A stretch of DNA of 64,000 nucleotides from Marinomonas balearica (GTDB lineage Bacteria > Pseudomonadota > Gammaproteobacteria > Pseudomonadales > Marinomonadaceae), in contig NZ_SNXC01000009.1 in the NCBI RefSeq assembly GCF_004362145.1, forward strand, positions 248,001-312,000. Direction: 5' to 3'. The notes under the pieces are model-generated. The model saw nothing but the letters and a program-made list of their open reading frames with translations. It was not told where the DNA came from and did not search any database. Both the position numbers and the translations under genes were made by a program. This document shows positions 16,274 through 24,665 of this stretch, piece after piece (within the stretch, counting starts at the first letter, position 1; the number at the start of each line of letters is the position of its first letter).

Positions 16274-16309
16274 CATGCTTGAGTTTACATCTTACTAACA
16301 GGTCTCAGG

Positions 16310-17476
16310 TCACAAGGATGTGTAATTGTTTAAATTGCTTCTCATTTCTTCTATGGTGGTTGAGGTTGTCGACGCGAAATTGAGCGCACCTAAATAGGTG
16401 TTTGATTGGACAAGCGAAATTGATTGACTTAAGTCTACGCCCAGCGTCTCCAACACAAATGCGCGTACTTCAAGTGGATCGAGTGCCGTGAACGAACCGT
16501 CCGGTTTCGTATAAATTCGAGTGTTACTGTCCGACTGTAACGTAGATGCGTAGCTTTTTCCTATGTGGCTTATGCTGCCAGCACCACCCACCAATAGGCC
16601 TATTTGATGATCTCCATGATCCCAACCATTCGAACTGTTTAAATAGTAATTACGGCCAAAATCACCACGCAATAATATAACAATCGGCTTTCCTTGATCC
16701 TCGATTTGGTTGTTTGCTGCGACTAATGCGGCCGTTAAATTCGACATTTTAGGACGATAATTGTTAAAAGCATTGCTGTGCATATCCCAACCTCCAAAGG
16801 GGATGGAAGCATAAACAGTACTGTCACTGGCTTGAATGTACGACAACACCGAGAGGATTTCGAGCCCAATGTCCGATTCATATGTGTTTGCATATTGATC
16901 GCGAATCGTTTGTGCACTGTTTAGCGAACTGGCTGCCAATTGGAGCGCTTGATGTTCGCTGCTGCCTAAATTGGAATAGAGGCTGGTGATCGTTTCGGCT
17001 AAGTCGCCTTTATCGAAAGGGTTTGTTAATTCTCCGTCCGTAGATATGTAGCCAGTCTTGCGCCCCACAAGGGATTTTCCACCACTTCCTATAGCGATAA
17101 GTTGCGTGCCTGACGGTAAGTTTTCTGCCTGACCAAGTACGTTATAATCCTGACAAAAACCATGTGCTTTCGAGTTATGCCAAGGCATGATTGAGAACAA
17201 CGATAAACGGTTTGCTGACAACAAAGTTTCTAAATTCTCTCCTCCAGCTTCTTCCCAAAATCCGTTGTCTGTAAGCGTGATTCCGCTGTATCCACTAATG
17301 CCTTGGTTCTGAATAAATTCTGCTTCGGTAATGGCTGAAGAGGCACCACCATATAAAAAGATTTCGATGACCGAGACGTCTTCTGTGCTCAGCTTAGAAA
17401 GCGCCTGTGACGATACTAACGATAGAGAAGCGCTCAAACCGGCTGATTTTAATAGGCTGCGTCTAGATATATTCAT
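16310..17476 (-). CDS. DUF1501 family secreted protein with Tat signal
   Basis: The protein (388 residues) starts with a twin-arginine signal (SRRSLLKSAG, then a hydrophobic stretch ending near SQALS). It has DUF1501 features such as FLYGGASS, a GGWDMHSN segment and the C-terminal WDHGDHQIGLLVGG. DUF1501 proteins have an alkaline-phosphatase/sulfatase-like fold, and no biochemical role is established here. It starts inside the stop of the upstream lipoprotein gene (TAATG). Such pairs with DUF1800-type proteins are frequent in planctomycetes and marine proteobacteria. The location is probably periplasmic or extracellular. Confidence 0.85.
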   Translation of the reverse strand: MNISRRSLLKSAGLSASLSLVSSQALSKLSTEDVSVIEIFLYGGASSAITEAEFIQNQGISGYSGITLTDNGFWEEAGGENLETLLSANRLSLFSIMPWHNSKAHGFCQDYNVLGQAENLPSGTQLIAIGSGGKSLVGRKTGYISTDGELTNPFDKGDLAETITSLYSNLGSSEHQALQLAASSLNSAQTIRDQYANTYESDIGLEILSVLSYIQASDSTVYASIPFGGWDMHSNAFNNYRPKMSNLTAALVAANNQIEDQGKPIVILLRGDFGRNYYLNSSNGWDHGDHQIGLLVGGAGSISHIGKSYASTLQSDSNTRIYTKPDGSFTALDPLEVRAFVLETLGVDLSQSISLVQSNTYLGALNFASTTSTTIEEMRSNLNNYTSL

Positions 17477-18846
17477 TATGAAATGACTCCATGTGCATAC
17501 AGTGCGTAATTCATTGCTGCAATTCGAAGCGCCGTATTAATTTTATCTCTATCAGTGGCTTGCTGCGTTACAAGCTCTTCAAACTGAGTAGGGTACGTAT
17601 GGTCTTCTCTCCATAAAATGCGATGTGCGTTTTGAAGAAGAGTGGAGCTGTTATCTACGTTTCGTGCAAGCGCCAAATATACTGACTGTGAGTATCCATA
17701 GTTCCAGTGTGACGAGAAACTGCCCGCTTCATTGGTGTAAACCCTTTCTAACAGGCTGGAGATGTTACCGATATTCAATGCATTCCAAGTGGCTCTGCTA
17801 CGCTCTAGTTTTGACAACATAGGGCGAGTGCCAATTTGATCCATTAGGTTCAAAAACACTGTGAAATCATTGCGCCTTACCTGATAATTTCCTGATTTTA
17901 AGGCAGGGAACAGTACTTCTTCTGGAAATTTGGGGCGTGTCACTGATGCCATATTTTCATGGAACAATGCCGCTAAGTAGACTTCTCTAAATGTTGTTGC
18001 ATTGATCTGCTGAAGCTGTCCAATTACCTCGCGGTCTTCATAGCCATACAGCTGCTTGACGATGTGGGTGTAGATATGCGGTAAAAAATCGTCGTGATTT
18101 ACAACAAATTGATAGAGTTCGCCGGGAGTGGTTAATAGTTCGCCTAAAATTTCCTGTGCCTCTGTGTTGACTTCAAGGCTCTTCTCAAGGCTGCCGGTGC
18201 TCTCATTAAAGGAATAATTTTTGAGGATCTGCGCTGCTTTAGGAACCAAATCATCCTGAAAAAGCCCGAGATAAATTTCTAAGACCTCTCGGCCATTATC
18301 TTCGGGGCTACGAAAGCGCGCCCAAAACATCTCAGACAAAAAATATTCGTAAACATAGTCTTTTATCGATGTGTCGTTTGCAACGGCTTCTCGGATGTCG
18401 TGGAGGTGGGAAATCACTAAACTGTCTGACACCGTTGCAAGTTCACTTCCGACCGCGAGAACAAATGTATTGGATAGTTGATACGTAATCCAGTTATCGA
18501 AAAACTCTTTACTCAGAGGGTTGCCGTGACCTAAATGGATCATTAAATAGATGATTGGATTATCTGTTCTTTCATAGCGTTCTAAGTATGGCTCAAGGTC
18601 ATAATAAAATGCGCTATCTCTCGTCGAAAAATGGGCTAGTGCGGCTGAGTAATCGAATAATGCTTCGTTATTGGGTAAATAGAGTGCGACTGCGCCTTGT
18701 CGGCTTAGCATTTGATTGGAATTTGGCGTTGAAGAATTGCCCGCTGGGCTGTCAGGGTTGCTTGAATTCTCTTCGGAATCGCTATCACCGCAAGCTTGGA
18801 GTGCAACAGCCGCTCCAGTTATTAATGCTCGCTTTTTAATATCCAT
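17476..18846 (-). CDS. Putative lipoprotein, DUF1800-like partner of the DUF1501 protein
   Basis: The N-terminus MDIKKRALITGAAVALQACG looks like a lipoprotein signal with the cysteine at residue 19. A low-complexity Ser/Asn/Pro linker (about 20-45) follows. The remaining 410 residues are helical. The DUF1800 assignment rests on position next to DUF1501, size (456 residues) and general helical pattern, not on a clear motif, so it is tentative. The gene is first in a two-gene unit; its stop overlaps the DUF1501 start. Only a weak ribosome binding site is visible. Confidence 0.65.
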   Translation of the reverse strand: MDIKKRALITGAAVALQACGDSDSEENSSNPDSPAGNSSTPNSNQMLSRQGAVALYLPNNEALFDYSAALAHFSTRDSAFYYDLEPYLERYERTDNPIIYLMIHLGHGNPLSKEFFDNWITYQLSNTFVLAVGSELATVSDSLVISHLHDIREAVANDTSIKDYVYEYFLSEMFWARFRSPEDNGREVLEIYLGLFQDDLVPKAAQILKNYSFNESTGSLEKSLEVNTEAQEILGELLTTPGELYQFVVNHDDFLPHIYTHIVKQLYGYEDREVIGQLQQINATTFREVYLAALFHENMASVTRPKFPEEVLFPALKSGNYQVRRNDFTVFLNLMDQIGTRPMLSKLERSRATWNALNIGNISSLLERVYTNEAGSFSSHWNYGYSQSVYLALARNVDNSSTLLQNAHRILWREDHTYPTQFEELVTQQATDRDKINTALRIAAMNYALYAHGVIS

Positions 18847-19116
18847 AAAGCAGTGTCCAAAAAATAATCAGTTATATCTATTCTCCTAAAAAAAAAGCAA
18901 AGATCAATTTATTTTTTACATTACATTTACAATTTTAGGGGCGCTTACAGTATGACCAAGCATACGTTCCTATGTCTATAAACTAGCCTTGTTTAAAAAT
19001 CAGTATCTATAAATCAATTTAATACATAGAGCACCTCTCTGGCTAAATCCGTTTTGTAAATCATATATTTTTAATGCATATTACTAACTTAATGAAATAA
19101 CTTTTTAAGGTCTGCT
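18847..19116. promoter_or_regulatory. Divergent intergenic region, A+T-rich
   Basis: This 270-base gap separates the minus-strand lipoprotein gene from the plus-strand aldehyde dehydrogenase gene. It is very A+T-rich and must hold both promoters. I see no strong palindrome, RNA gene or small gene in it. Confidence 0.4.
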
Positions 19117-20523
19117 ATGAATCCGTTTTTTCAACTCGATTCGCTTTTCAACAGTCAAAAAAGGGCTTTTTTAGCTCAACCAAATGAATCTTTATCGATT
19201 CGGTTGAGTAACCTTAATCAGCTTAAGCGAGCAATTCTTGAAAATCGGAAGGCGTTGATTAAAGCCGTTGATGCGGATTTTGGTGGGCGTTCTGAGGATG
19301 AAACAAATATAGCGGAAATACAGGTGTGCATTGATGCGATAAAGTATGTCTCTAAACATCTCAAAAAATGGATGAGACCGTCTTCACGAAAGGTTGGCAT
19401 TGTTTATTGGCCAGCGATAAATAAAGTCGAGTATCAGCCTTTAGGTGTTGTAGGGATCATGTCACCTTGGAATTACCCCATTCAGCTCGCAATTGTGCCA
19501 TTAATCTATGCGTTAGCTTCCGGTAATCGCGCGATCATAAAACCGTCAGAACTGACGCCCGAAACCAACAAAGTATTGCAGCATATTGTCGAAAAAGCAT
19601 TTCCGCTTGAGCGCGTGGCGCTGGTTGAAGGTGATGCTGAGTTCGCTGCTTATTTTTCTTCAATGGCTTGGGATCATCTTATATTCACTGGATCAACCCG
19701 TGTCGGTAAGAAAGTGATGGAAGCGGCGTCGAAGAATTTAACGCCGGTTACACTTGAACTGGGAGGGAAATCTCCAGCATTAGTATGTGAAGATTTTGAT
19801 ATTAGAAAAGCCGCGCAAAGAATTTGCTTCGGAAAGTGCGTTAACAGCGGCCAGACATGTATCGCACCTGATTATGCGTTGGTTCCCAAAGAGTATGTAA
19901 ATCGCTTTTTAGAAGAGCTCGAATATGCCTTCCAAGATATGTATCCCTCTGTTGTAGACAACCAAGACTACACGTCGATCATTTCAAAAGAGCACAAAGC
20001 TCGTCTCGAAAAGATGATTGAAGATGTGAAATTACAAGGTGCGAATGTCATACAGCTTAATCCGGCGAATGAAGACTTTTCAAAGACGAAAAAACTGTCA
20101 TTGCATTTGGTCAGCGGAATAGAGGGCGAGCCAGATTTAATGCAAGAGGAGATATTTGGGCCTGTTTTGCCAATCATTGCATACGATACATTAGCCGATG
20201 CTCTGCATTTTATAAATGCTCGACCTAGACCGTTAGCTCTTTATTGTTTCAGTGATGATAAGGCCGTGCAACGCGCCGTATTGGATAAAACGCAATCAGG
20301 TGGTGTGTGTATTAACGACACCTTATTTCACTTGATTCAAGACGATTTGCCGTTTGGTGGTGTAGGAGAGTCGGGAATAGGGCAATACCACGGACCAGAA
20401 GGTTTTTTGAGTTTATCGAAGGCTAAGCCGATCCACATAAAAGGTAGGTTTTATACCGGTCACTTTTTTTATCCGCCGTTAAATACAATGCTTAAAAAAA
20501 TGCTTAAGAAGATATTTTTCTAA
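19117..20523 (+). CDS. Aldehyde dehydrogenase, coniferyl-aldehyde-dehydrogenase-like
   Basis: This NAD(P)-dependent aldehyde dehydrogenase (468 residues) has the catalytic cysteine C248 in GQTCIAPD and the general-base glutamate E214 in LELGGKSP. The cofactor and substrate-site patterns SPWNYPIQLAIVPL and FTGSTRVGKKV are also present. Length and sequence pattern, including a hydrophobic C-terminus (YTGHFFYPPLN), match the coniferyl aldehyde dehydrogenase/fatty aldehyde group. It is next to a MarR regulator and a CoA-ligase/beta-oxidation island, so it may convert an aldehyde to the acid that this island activates. AAGG precedes the ATG. Confidence 0.85.
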   Translation: MNPFFQLDSLFNSQKRAFLAQPNESLSIRLSNLNQLKRAILENRKALIKAVDADFGGRSEDETNIAEIQVCIDAIKYVSKHLKKWMRPSSRKVGIVYWPAINKVEYQPLGVVGIMSPWNYPIQLAIVPLIYALASGNRAIIKPSELTPETNKVLQHIVEKAFPLERVALVEGDAEFAAYFSSMAWDHLIFTGSTRVGKKVMEAASKNLTPVTLELGGKSPALVCEDFDIRKAAQRICFGKCVNSGQTCIAPDYALVPKEYVNRFLEELEYAFQDMYPSVVDNQDYTSIISKEHKARLEKMIEDVKLQGANVIQLNPANEDFSKTKKLSLHLVSGIEGEPDLMQEEIFGPVLPIIAYDTLADALHFINARPRPLALYCFSDDKAVQRAVLDKTQSGGVCINDTLFHLIQDDLPFGGVGESGIGQYHGPEGFLSLSKAKPIHIKGRFYTGHFFYPPLNTMLKKMLKKIFF

Positions 20524-20599
20524 CGCTTCCCTGCATTTATTTGGGGTCAATCGAACCGATATTCAGGGCTTTGGATAGTTCCTTGTCTTGGACAGTATC

Positions 20600-21055
20600 T
20601 TAGTCTGAAAGGGTTCTCAGAGTTTCAAGTAACCAAGCGACCTCTTTTTCGTCTTTTAAACGAGAAGTCATCTCTTTTTCATGATCCATGACTCGTTTGC
20701 TGGCCGTTTTGAAAAAGTCATTTCCTGTTTGAGTCATATACAATGCATAGGAACGACGGTCTGACTTTGATGGGCGGCGTTCAATGATTTTCATATTCTC
20801 AAGCTTGTCTACCGCAGCGACCATGGCGGATCTGTCGTTACCTAAGGCTTGAGCAATTGCGGTTTGTGTTCTTCCGGGGTTGCTCTCCACAAGGGCGATC
20901 ACGGCGAATAAGCCAGGGCTAATACCCAAATCTGAAAAAACGTCGCTAAAGGTTGCAAAGAAATTCATTTGCGCTCTTCTTAGGCGGTAACCAACGACTT
21001 TATCGAGTAGGCCGTAATCAATCGTGTTATCTGCATCTTTGTTTTCGGGTGACAT
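20600..21055 (-). CDS. MarR-family transcriptional regulator
   Basis: This is a winged helix-turn-helix regulator of 151 residues. The recognition helix region is QTAIAQALGNDRSAMVAAVDKLE and the wing is RRPSKSDRRSYAL, the MarR DxRS/DRR signature. It lies on the same strand as and downstream of dctPQM, and beside the aldehyde dehydrogenase. Such regulators usually respond to an aromatic acid or its CoA thioester. The palindrome at 24593-24611 is a candidate operator. AAGGAG precedes the ATG. Confidence 0.88.
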   Translation of the reverse strand: MSPENKDADNTIDYGLLDKVVGYRLRRAQMNFFATFSDVFSDLGISPGLFAVIALVESNPGRTQTAIAQALGNDRSAMVAAVDKLENMKIIERRPSKSDRRSYALYMTQTGNDFFKTASKRVMDHEKEMTSRLKDEKEVAWLLETLRTLSD

Positions 21056-21258
21056 AGTGCTCCTTAAAAATCGTTCGTCATCGGATGTTATTTTTAGTTA
21101 AATCCTATCTACATGCGATGATGATAATTTCATTTAGGGGTTTATGGATTACGTAAAGGGAGTGATTGTAATACAAATTGCAATTAACATGAAAACGGAC
21201 TTCCTTTTCAGCGAGTATCCTAAACACAGATTAACGTACTTTAATTTTGGTCTATTCA

Positions 21259-21305
21259 ATAGCGAGAAGCATTGGCTCAATACTAGTGCTTCTGCTTCTC
21301 GCTAT
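21259..21305. terminator. Long inverted repeat after dctM
   Basis: A perfect 13-base arm (ATAGCGAGAAGCA) pairs with its complement across 21 bases, 14 bases after the dctM stop. No T-run follows on the minus strand, so it may act as an RNA-stabilising or attenuating hairpin rather than a strict intrinsic terminator. Confidence 0.5.
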
Positions 21306-21318
21306 ATTGACATTACAA

Positions 21319-22638
21319 TCAAGCAATCAGATGGACGAGCCCAAGTGTAATGCTTGGGAATAAGATCAGGAGTGCGACCCTAACCACATCAGAGATAAGG
21401 AACGGGACGACGCCTTTGAAACATTCTTTCAGTTTAAGGTCTTTATCAAATGATTTAATGATAAAGACATTCATACCGACCGGAGGGGTTATCAGCCCAA
21501 CCTCGACAACGATCAAAGCCAGTATGCCGAACCAAATACCTAAATCTTCTACAGGGATCCCAAAATCCATAGAAATAATCATCGGGAAGTAGATCGGAAT
21601 CGTCAGTAGAATCATCGCAAGACTGTCTAGAAAACAGCCCATTACCAAGTAAGTGAGCAGCATTAGTACCAGAATAGTGTAAGGAGATAATCCAGAATTA
21701 GAGATAAGCTCAACACCCATGTCAGGCAGTTTAGACAAGGCGATAAATACGCTGAAAAGGTCTGCACCTAATACGATAAAGAAAATCATGGCAGAGGAAA
21801 CCGCTGTGCGCGTTAGACATTCTAAAAGTCCGTCTGTACGCATTTTACCGTGTGTTATTGCAAGCAATGCTGTGAGAATAACACCTACCGCAGCGGCTTC
21901 TGTCGGGGTAAACAATCCAAAGTAAATTCCTCCAAGTACGACTAAGAAAATCCCTGTGATGTGCCAGACATCTTTTGTGGATTTTAGCTTTTGCGTGAAG
22001 GTTGTTTTTTCACCGCGCGGCCCTGAATCTGGGTAAATACGCACGTAAACAGCGATTGCAACAATGTATCCAAATGCCGCTAAAAAACCTGGAATGAATG
22101 CAGCGATGAACATTTTTGCAATATTTTGTTCGGTTAAAACGGCGAAAATGATCAATACCATAGACGGCGGAATTAAAATACCTAATGTACCACCAGCAGC
22201 CAATGCCCCAGCAGCTAAGCTGCCTGAGTATTTAAGGCGTTTCATTTCGGGCAATGCAACTTTACCCATGGTTGAAGCGGTCGCCAAGGAGGAGCCACAG
22301 ATTGCTCCGAAAGCCGCACATCCCGCTACGGCCGCCATTGCGATACCGCCGCGTTGACGTCCGATCCACGTATTACACGTTTTGAAAAGCTCTGCGGTAA
22401 TGCCGGAGCGTGTCGCCAGCTCTCCCATTAGGAGAAACAAAGGGACAACCGACAGATCATAACCTGAAAACTTCGAAACCGGTGATGTCCCTAAGTATTC
22501 CATGAGGGCAGGTGTGCCGCCAATAAAAGAATAACCAATGGCACCACACACCATCATAGAGATAGCGATTGGGATCCGTATGCTCATAAGAACGAGCAGC
22601 AAGCCCATCATGACAAACGCTAATTCAATGTTAGTCAT
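21319..22638 (-). CDS. dctM: TRAP transporter large permease subunit (DctM-type)
   Basis: The 439-residue, 12-helix protein is the ion-coupled permease of a TRAP (tripartite ATP-independent periplasmic) transporter. Patterns such as VPLFLLMGELATRSG, GAICGSSLATASTMGKVALPEM, AGGTLGILIPPSMVLI and ITPPVGMNVFIIKS are diagnostic. I place the start at the ATG at 22638, 8 bases after GGAGG; a longer in-frame TTG would overlap that site. The gene overlaps dctQ by 8 bases. It works with DctQ and DctP to import a carboxylate, probably driven by a sodium gradient. Confidence 0.93.
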   Translation of the reverse strand: MTNIELAFVMMGLLLVLMSIRIPIAISMMVCGAIGYSFIGGTPALMEYLGTSPVSKFSGYDLSVVPLFLLMGELATRSGITAELFKTCNTWIGRQRGGIAMAAVAGCAAFGAICGSSLATASTMGKVALPEMKRLKYSGSLAAGALAAGGTLGILIPPSMVLIIFAVLTEQNIAKMFIAAFIPGFLAAFGYIVAIAVYVRIYPDSGPRGEKTTFTQKLKSTKDVWHITGIFLVVLGGIYFGLFTPTEAAAVGVILTALLAITHGKMRTDGLLECLTRTAVSSAMIFFIVLGADLFSVFIALSKLPDMGVELISNSGLSPYTILVLMLLTYLVMGCFLDSLAMILLTIPIYFPMIISMDFGIPVEDLGIWFGILALIVVEVGLITPPVGMNVFIIKSFDKDLKLKECFKGVVPFLISDVVRVALLILFPSITLGLVHLIA

Positions 22639-23137
22639 TGTGTTTACCTCCAAAAACCGCCGCCGCTAACTTGTATAAACCACACACGCTGCAAAGCGAC
22701 ATGGATATAACACCAGCGACGTACATCCACCATGCGGGTAATTCTAAAATCATAGATTGCTCGAAATATTCATTTGCCTCTATGCCACTGAGAGCTAATC
22801 GATAGGCAAAAACAATGGAAAATACCGTAAAAAGAAGATCGCCAATGGAATCTAAAAAGCGAATAGTTTTGTCTGTGCAATGAGCCGTAAAGAGGTCGAC
22901 GACGATGTGTCCACGTCGCACATAACACAATGGTAGAAAGAAAAAGACCGCAATAGCTAACCCCATCTCAGTGATTTCATAATCGCCTTCCACTGATTGG
23001 CCAATCGTTGTTCTACCCACGATACTTATAACCGTGACAGCAGCAATGCAAAAAATAACGAGCCCGCCCATAAGCGCAAAAACATACGCGAGCTTTCCTA
23101 AAGGGGTTTTACTTACGTCAGCAGTAAATAGAGTCAT
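22631..23137 (-). CDS. dctQ: TRAP transporter small permease subunit (DctQ-type)
   Basis: The four-helix small membrane subunit (168 residues with the start used here) has the DctQ pattern VVDLFTAHCTDKTIRFLDSIG in its second half. I chose the ATG at 23137 because AGGTG is at good distance; an upstream ATG at 23155 lacks a site. It overlaps dctM and follows dctP after a 199-base gap that contains a hairpin. Confidence 0.9.
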   Translation of the reverse strand: MTLFTADVSKTPLGKLAYVFALMGGLVIFCIAAVTVISIVGRTTIGQSVEGDYEITEMGLAIAVFFFLPLCYVRRGHIVVDLFTAHCTDKTIRFLDSIGDLLFTVFSIVFAYRLALSGIEANEYFEQSMILELPAWWMYVAGVISMSLCSVCGLYKLAAAVFGGKHND

Positions 23138-23268
23138 CGTACAGCACCTGATCATTTGCCCGTGTCTATTTAAAAATACACCAAATTTGATGGTGCTTTA
23201 CATGACACAGAGCACTAGTCATATCTTAAATTATTTAAAATAAACGTTTAGCAATGGTTCGTTTGAAG

Positions 23269-23297
23269 CTGTCGAACGACAGGTCGTCGTCCGACAG
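23269..23297. promoter_or_regulatory. Intercistronic hairpin between dctP and dctQ
   Basis: CTGTCG-A-ACGAC pairs with GTCGT-C-CGACAG around a 5-base loop: 11 pairs and one mismatch. Hairpins after the binding-protein gene commonly protect its mRNA, so that DctP is made in excess over the permease. There is no T-run, so full termination is unlikely. Confidence 0.55.
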
Positions 23298-23335
23298 AAT
23301 AGGTGGCTTTTTACAGAAGTGCCAGTAAACGAGAG

Positions 23336-24388
23336 TTAGAAGTTCTCATACTTTTTGATCAGTGTTTTTGCTTTTTCAAGTAGACGTTCTGCGTCGTATC
23401 CGTCGTCGTTCATGTCTTCAATCCACTTCTCGGTAACGGGTGCAAGCGTCTCTTTCCAGCGATCGTATTCCGCTCCTTCGATTGTGCTGAACGTATTACC
23501 ACGATCGACTGCATCTTTGCGTGCACCGATTTCGTATGCATCGAATGCATCACCGATAAAGCCTGCTAGTGGTACACCTGAGTTTTGGTCGATCACTTTC
23601 TTAAGATCGTCCGGTAGGCTGTTGTAGGCTTTTTTGTTCATTGAGAATATGAAGAACTGAGTATAGAACCCGCGATCACCTTTGAACTCTGTATGATGTG
23701 GTGCAAGCTCATGGATTTTAAGAGGTTTAACAACTTCAAATGGTAGCGCTGTTACATCAATTACCCCTTTAGATAAGGCACTTGGCATTGATGGAACAGG
23801 CATAAAGACCGTATTTGCACCAAGGATGCCCAATGCGCCGGCCATCATTTTGTTTGGCGCTCTTACTTTTAGGCCGTCCAAATCTTCCATTGTTTTGATG
23901 TCTTTCTCACGAGAATGGAAAGAGCCCGGGAAGTGCGTATGAAGAGCCAATACGTGAACATCTTTCAGTTCATCTTGCATTTCAGTCTCTGCGTATTCTT
24001 GCAGAGCCATACTTGTGATTCGTGCAGAAAGAGGCACGAATGGCAGCTCAAATGCGGTTGCTTTTGGGAAACGGCCTGGCGTGTATCCACCAACCGTCCA
24101 AGTGATGTCTGCAATCCCTTTACGAGCTTGGTCAAATAGCTGTGGTGGCTTACCGCCTAATTGCATCGCTGGGTAAAGCTCGATGTCGATTCGACCATCG
24201 GATTGCTTTTCGATTGTCTCAGCCCATGGCTTTAGGAAATTAGCTTGTGCGTTAGACATAGGAGGAAGCATGTGATGAAGCTTAAATGTATATTCGGCTT
24301 CTGCGAATGCCTGCGTCGGAAGTAATGCACTTGTTGATAAAACTGTACCAGCCAAAAGAGCCAGAGCGTTTGCTTTCAACTTTTTCAT
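23336..24388 (-). CDS. dctP: TRAP transporter periplasmic binding protein (DctP-type)
   Basis: The binding protein (350 residues) has a signal peptide ending after ALLPTQAFA, then the DctP fold: FKLHHMLPPMSNAQANF near the mature start and DGLKVRAPNKMMAGALG. The arginine in that second segment is the conserved residue that clamps the ligand carboxylate. The substrate is therefore an organic acid, but its identity is not visible. The start is the ATG at 24388 after AAGGTGG; an upstream in-frame extension lacks a signal peptide. It is divergent from the CoA-transferase/thiolase operon and probably feeds it. Confidence 0.93.
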   Translation of the reverse strand: MKKLKANALALLAGTVLSTSALLPTQAFAEAEYTFKLHHMLPPMSNAQANFLKPWAETIEKQSDGRIDIELYPAMQLGGKPPQLFDQARKGIADITWTVGGYTPGRFPKATAFELPFVPLSARITSMALQEYAETEMQDELKDVHVLALHTHFPGSFHSREKDIKTMEDLDGLKVRAPNKMMAGALGILGANTVFMPVPSMPSALSKGVIDVTALPFEVVKPLKIHELAPHHTEFKGDRGFYTQFFIFSMNKKAYNSLPDDLKKVIDQNSGVPLAGFIGDAFDAYEIGARKDAVDRGNTFSTIEGAEYDRWKETLAPVTEKWIEDMNDDGYDAERLLEKAKTLIKKYENF

Positions 24389-24665
24389 CGATAACCACCT
24401 TAGGATTGTTTTTGTTTTAATTAGTGTTCTTGTGCGTAACAAATGAACGGTTTTACGACATCAACACAAAACGGTTCAGATTATCTATATTTTTGACACA
24501 GCCCCAGCGTATTTGCAATGAACTCTGCGCTTAGTTTTTCGCCGACGGTATTCAAAAAAAGCAAACAGAGCTAAAAATGTTTGTTTTTATAATAGTTGTG
24601 GTTTACAACTAAAAAAGTGGTTTTTACCCTTGCAAATAAATAGAAAAAATCAATGAGGGATTGTA
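24389..24665. promoter_or_regulatory. Divergent promoter region of the transporter and catabolic operons
   Basis: These 277 bases separate dctP (minus) from the CoA-transferase gene (plus). The stretch from about 24555 to 24625 is A+T-rich and contains a palindrome described separately. I see no RNA gene or small reading frame. Confidence 0.5.
24593..24611. promoter_or_regulatory. Candidate MarR-type operator
   Basis: TAGTTGT-GGTTT-ACAACTA is a perfect 7-base inverted repeat with a 5-base spacer. It lies 55 bases before the CoA-transferase start, in the divergent gap with dctP. Size and spacing suit a dimeric winged-helix regulator such as the MarR protein at 20600-21055. The link is inferred. 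Confidence 0.55.

Noticed and set aside
21144..21350. Plus-strand 68-codon frame downstream of marR
   Set aside because: It runs through the large hairpin at 21259-21305 and into the dctM 3' end in antisense, with no family pattern.
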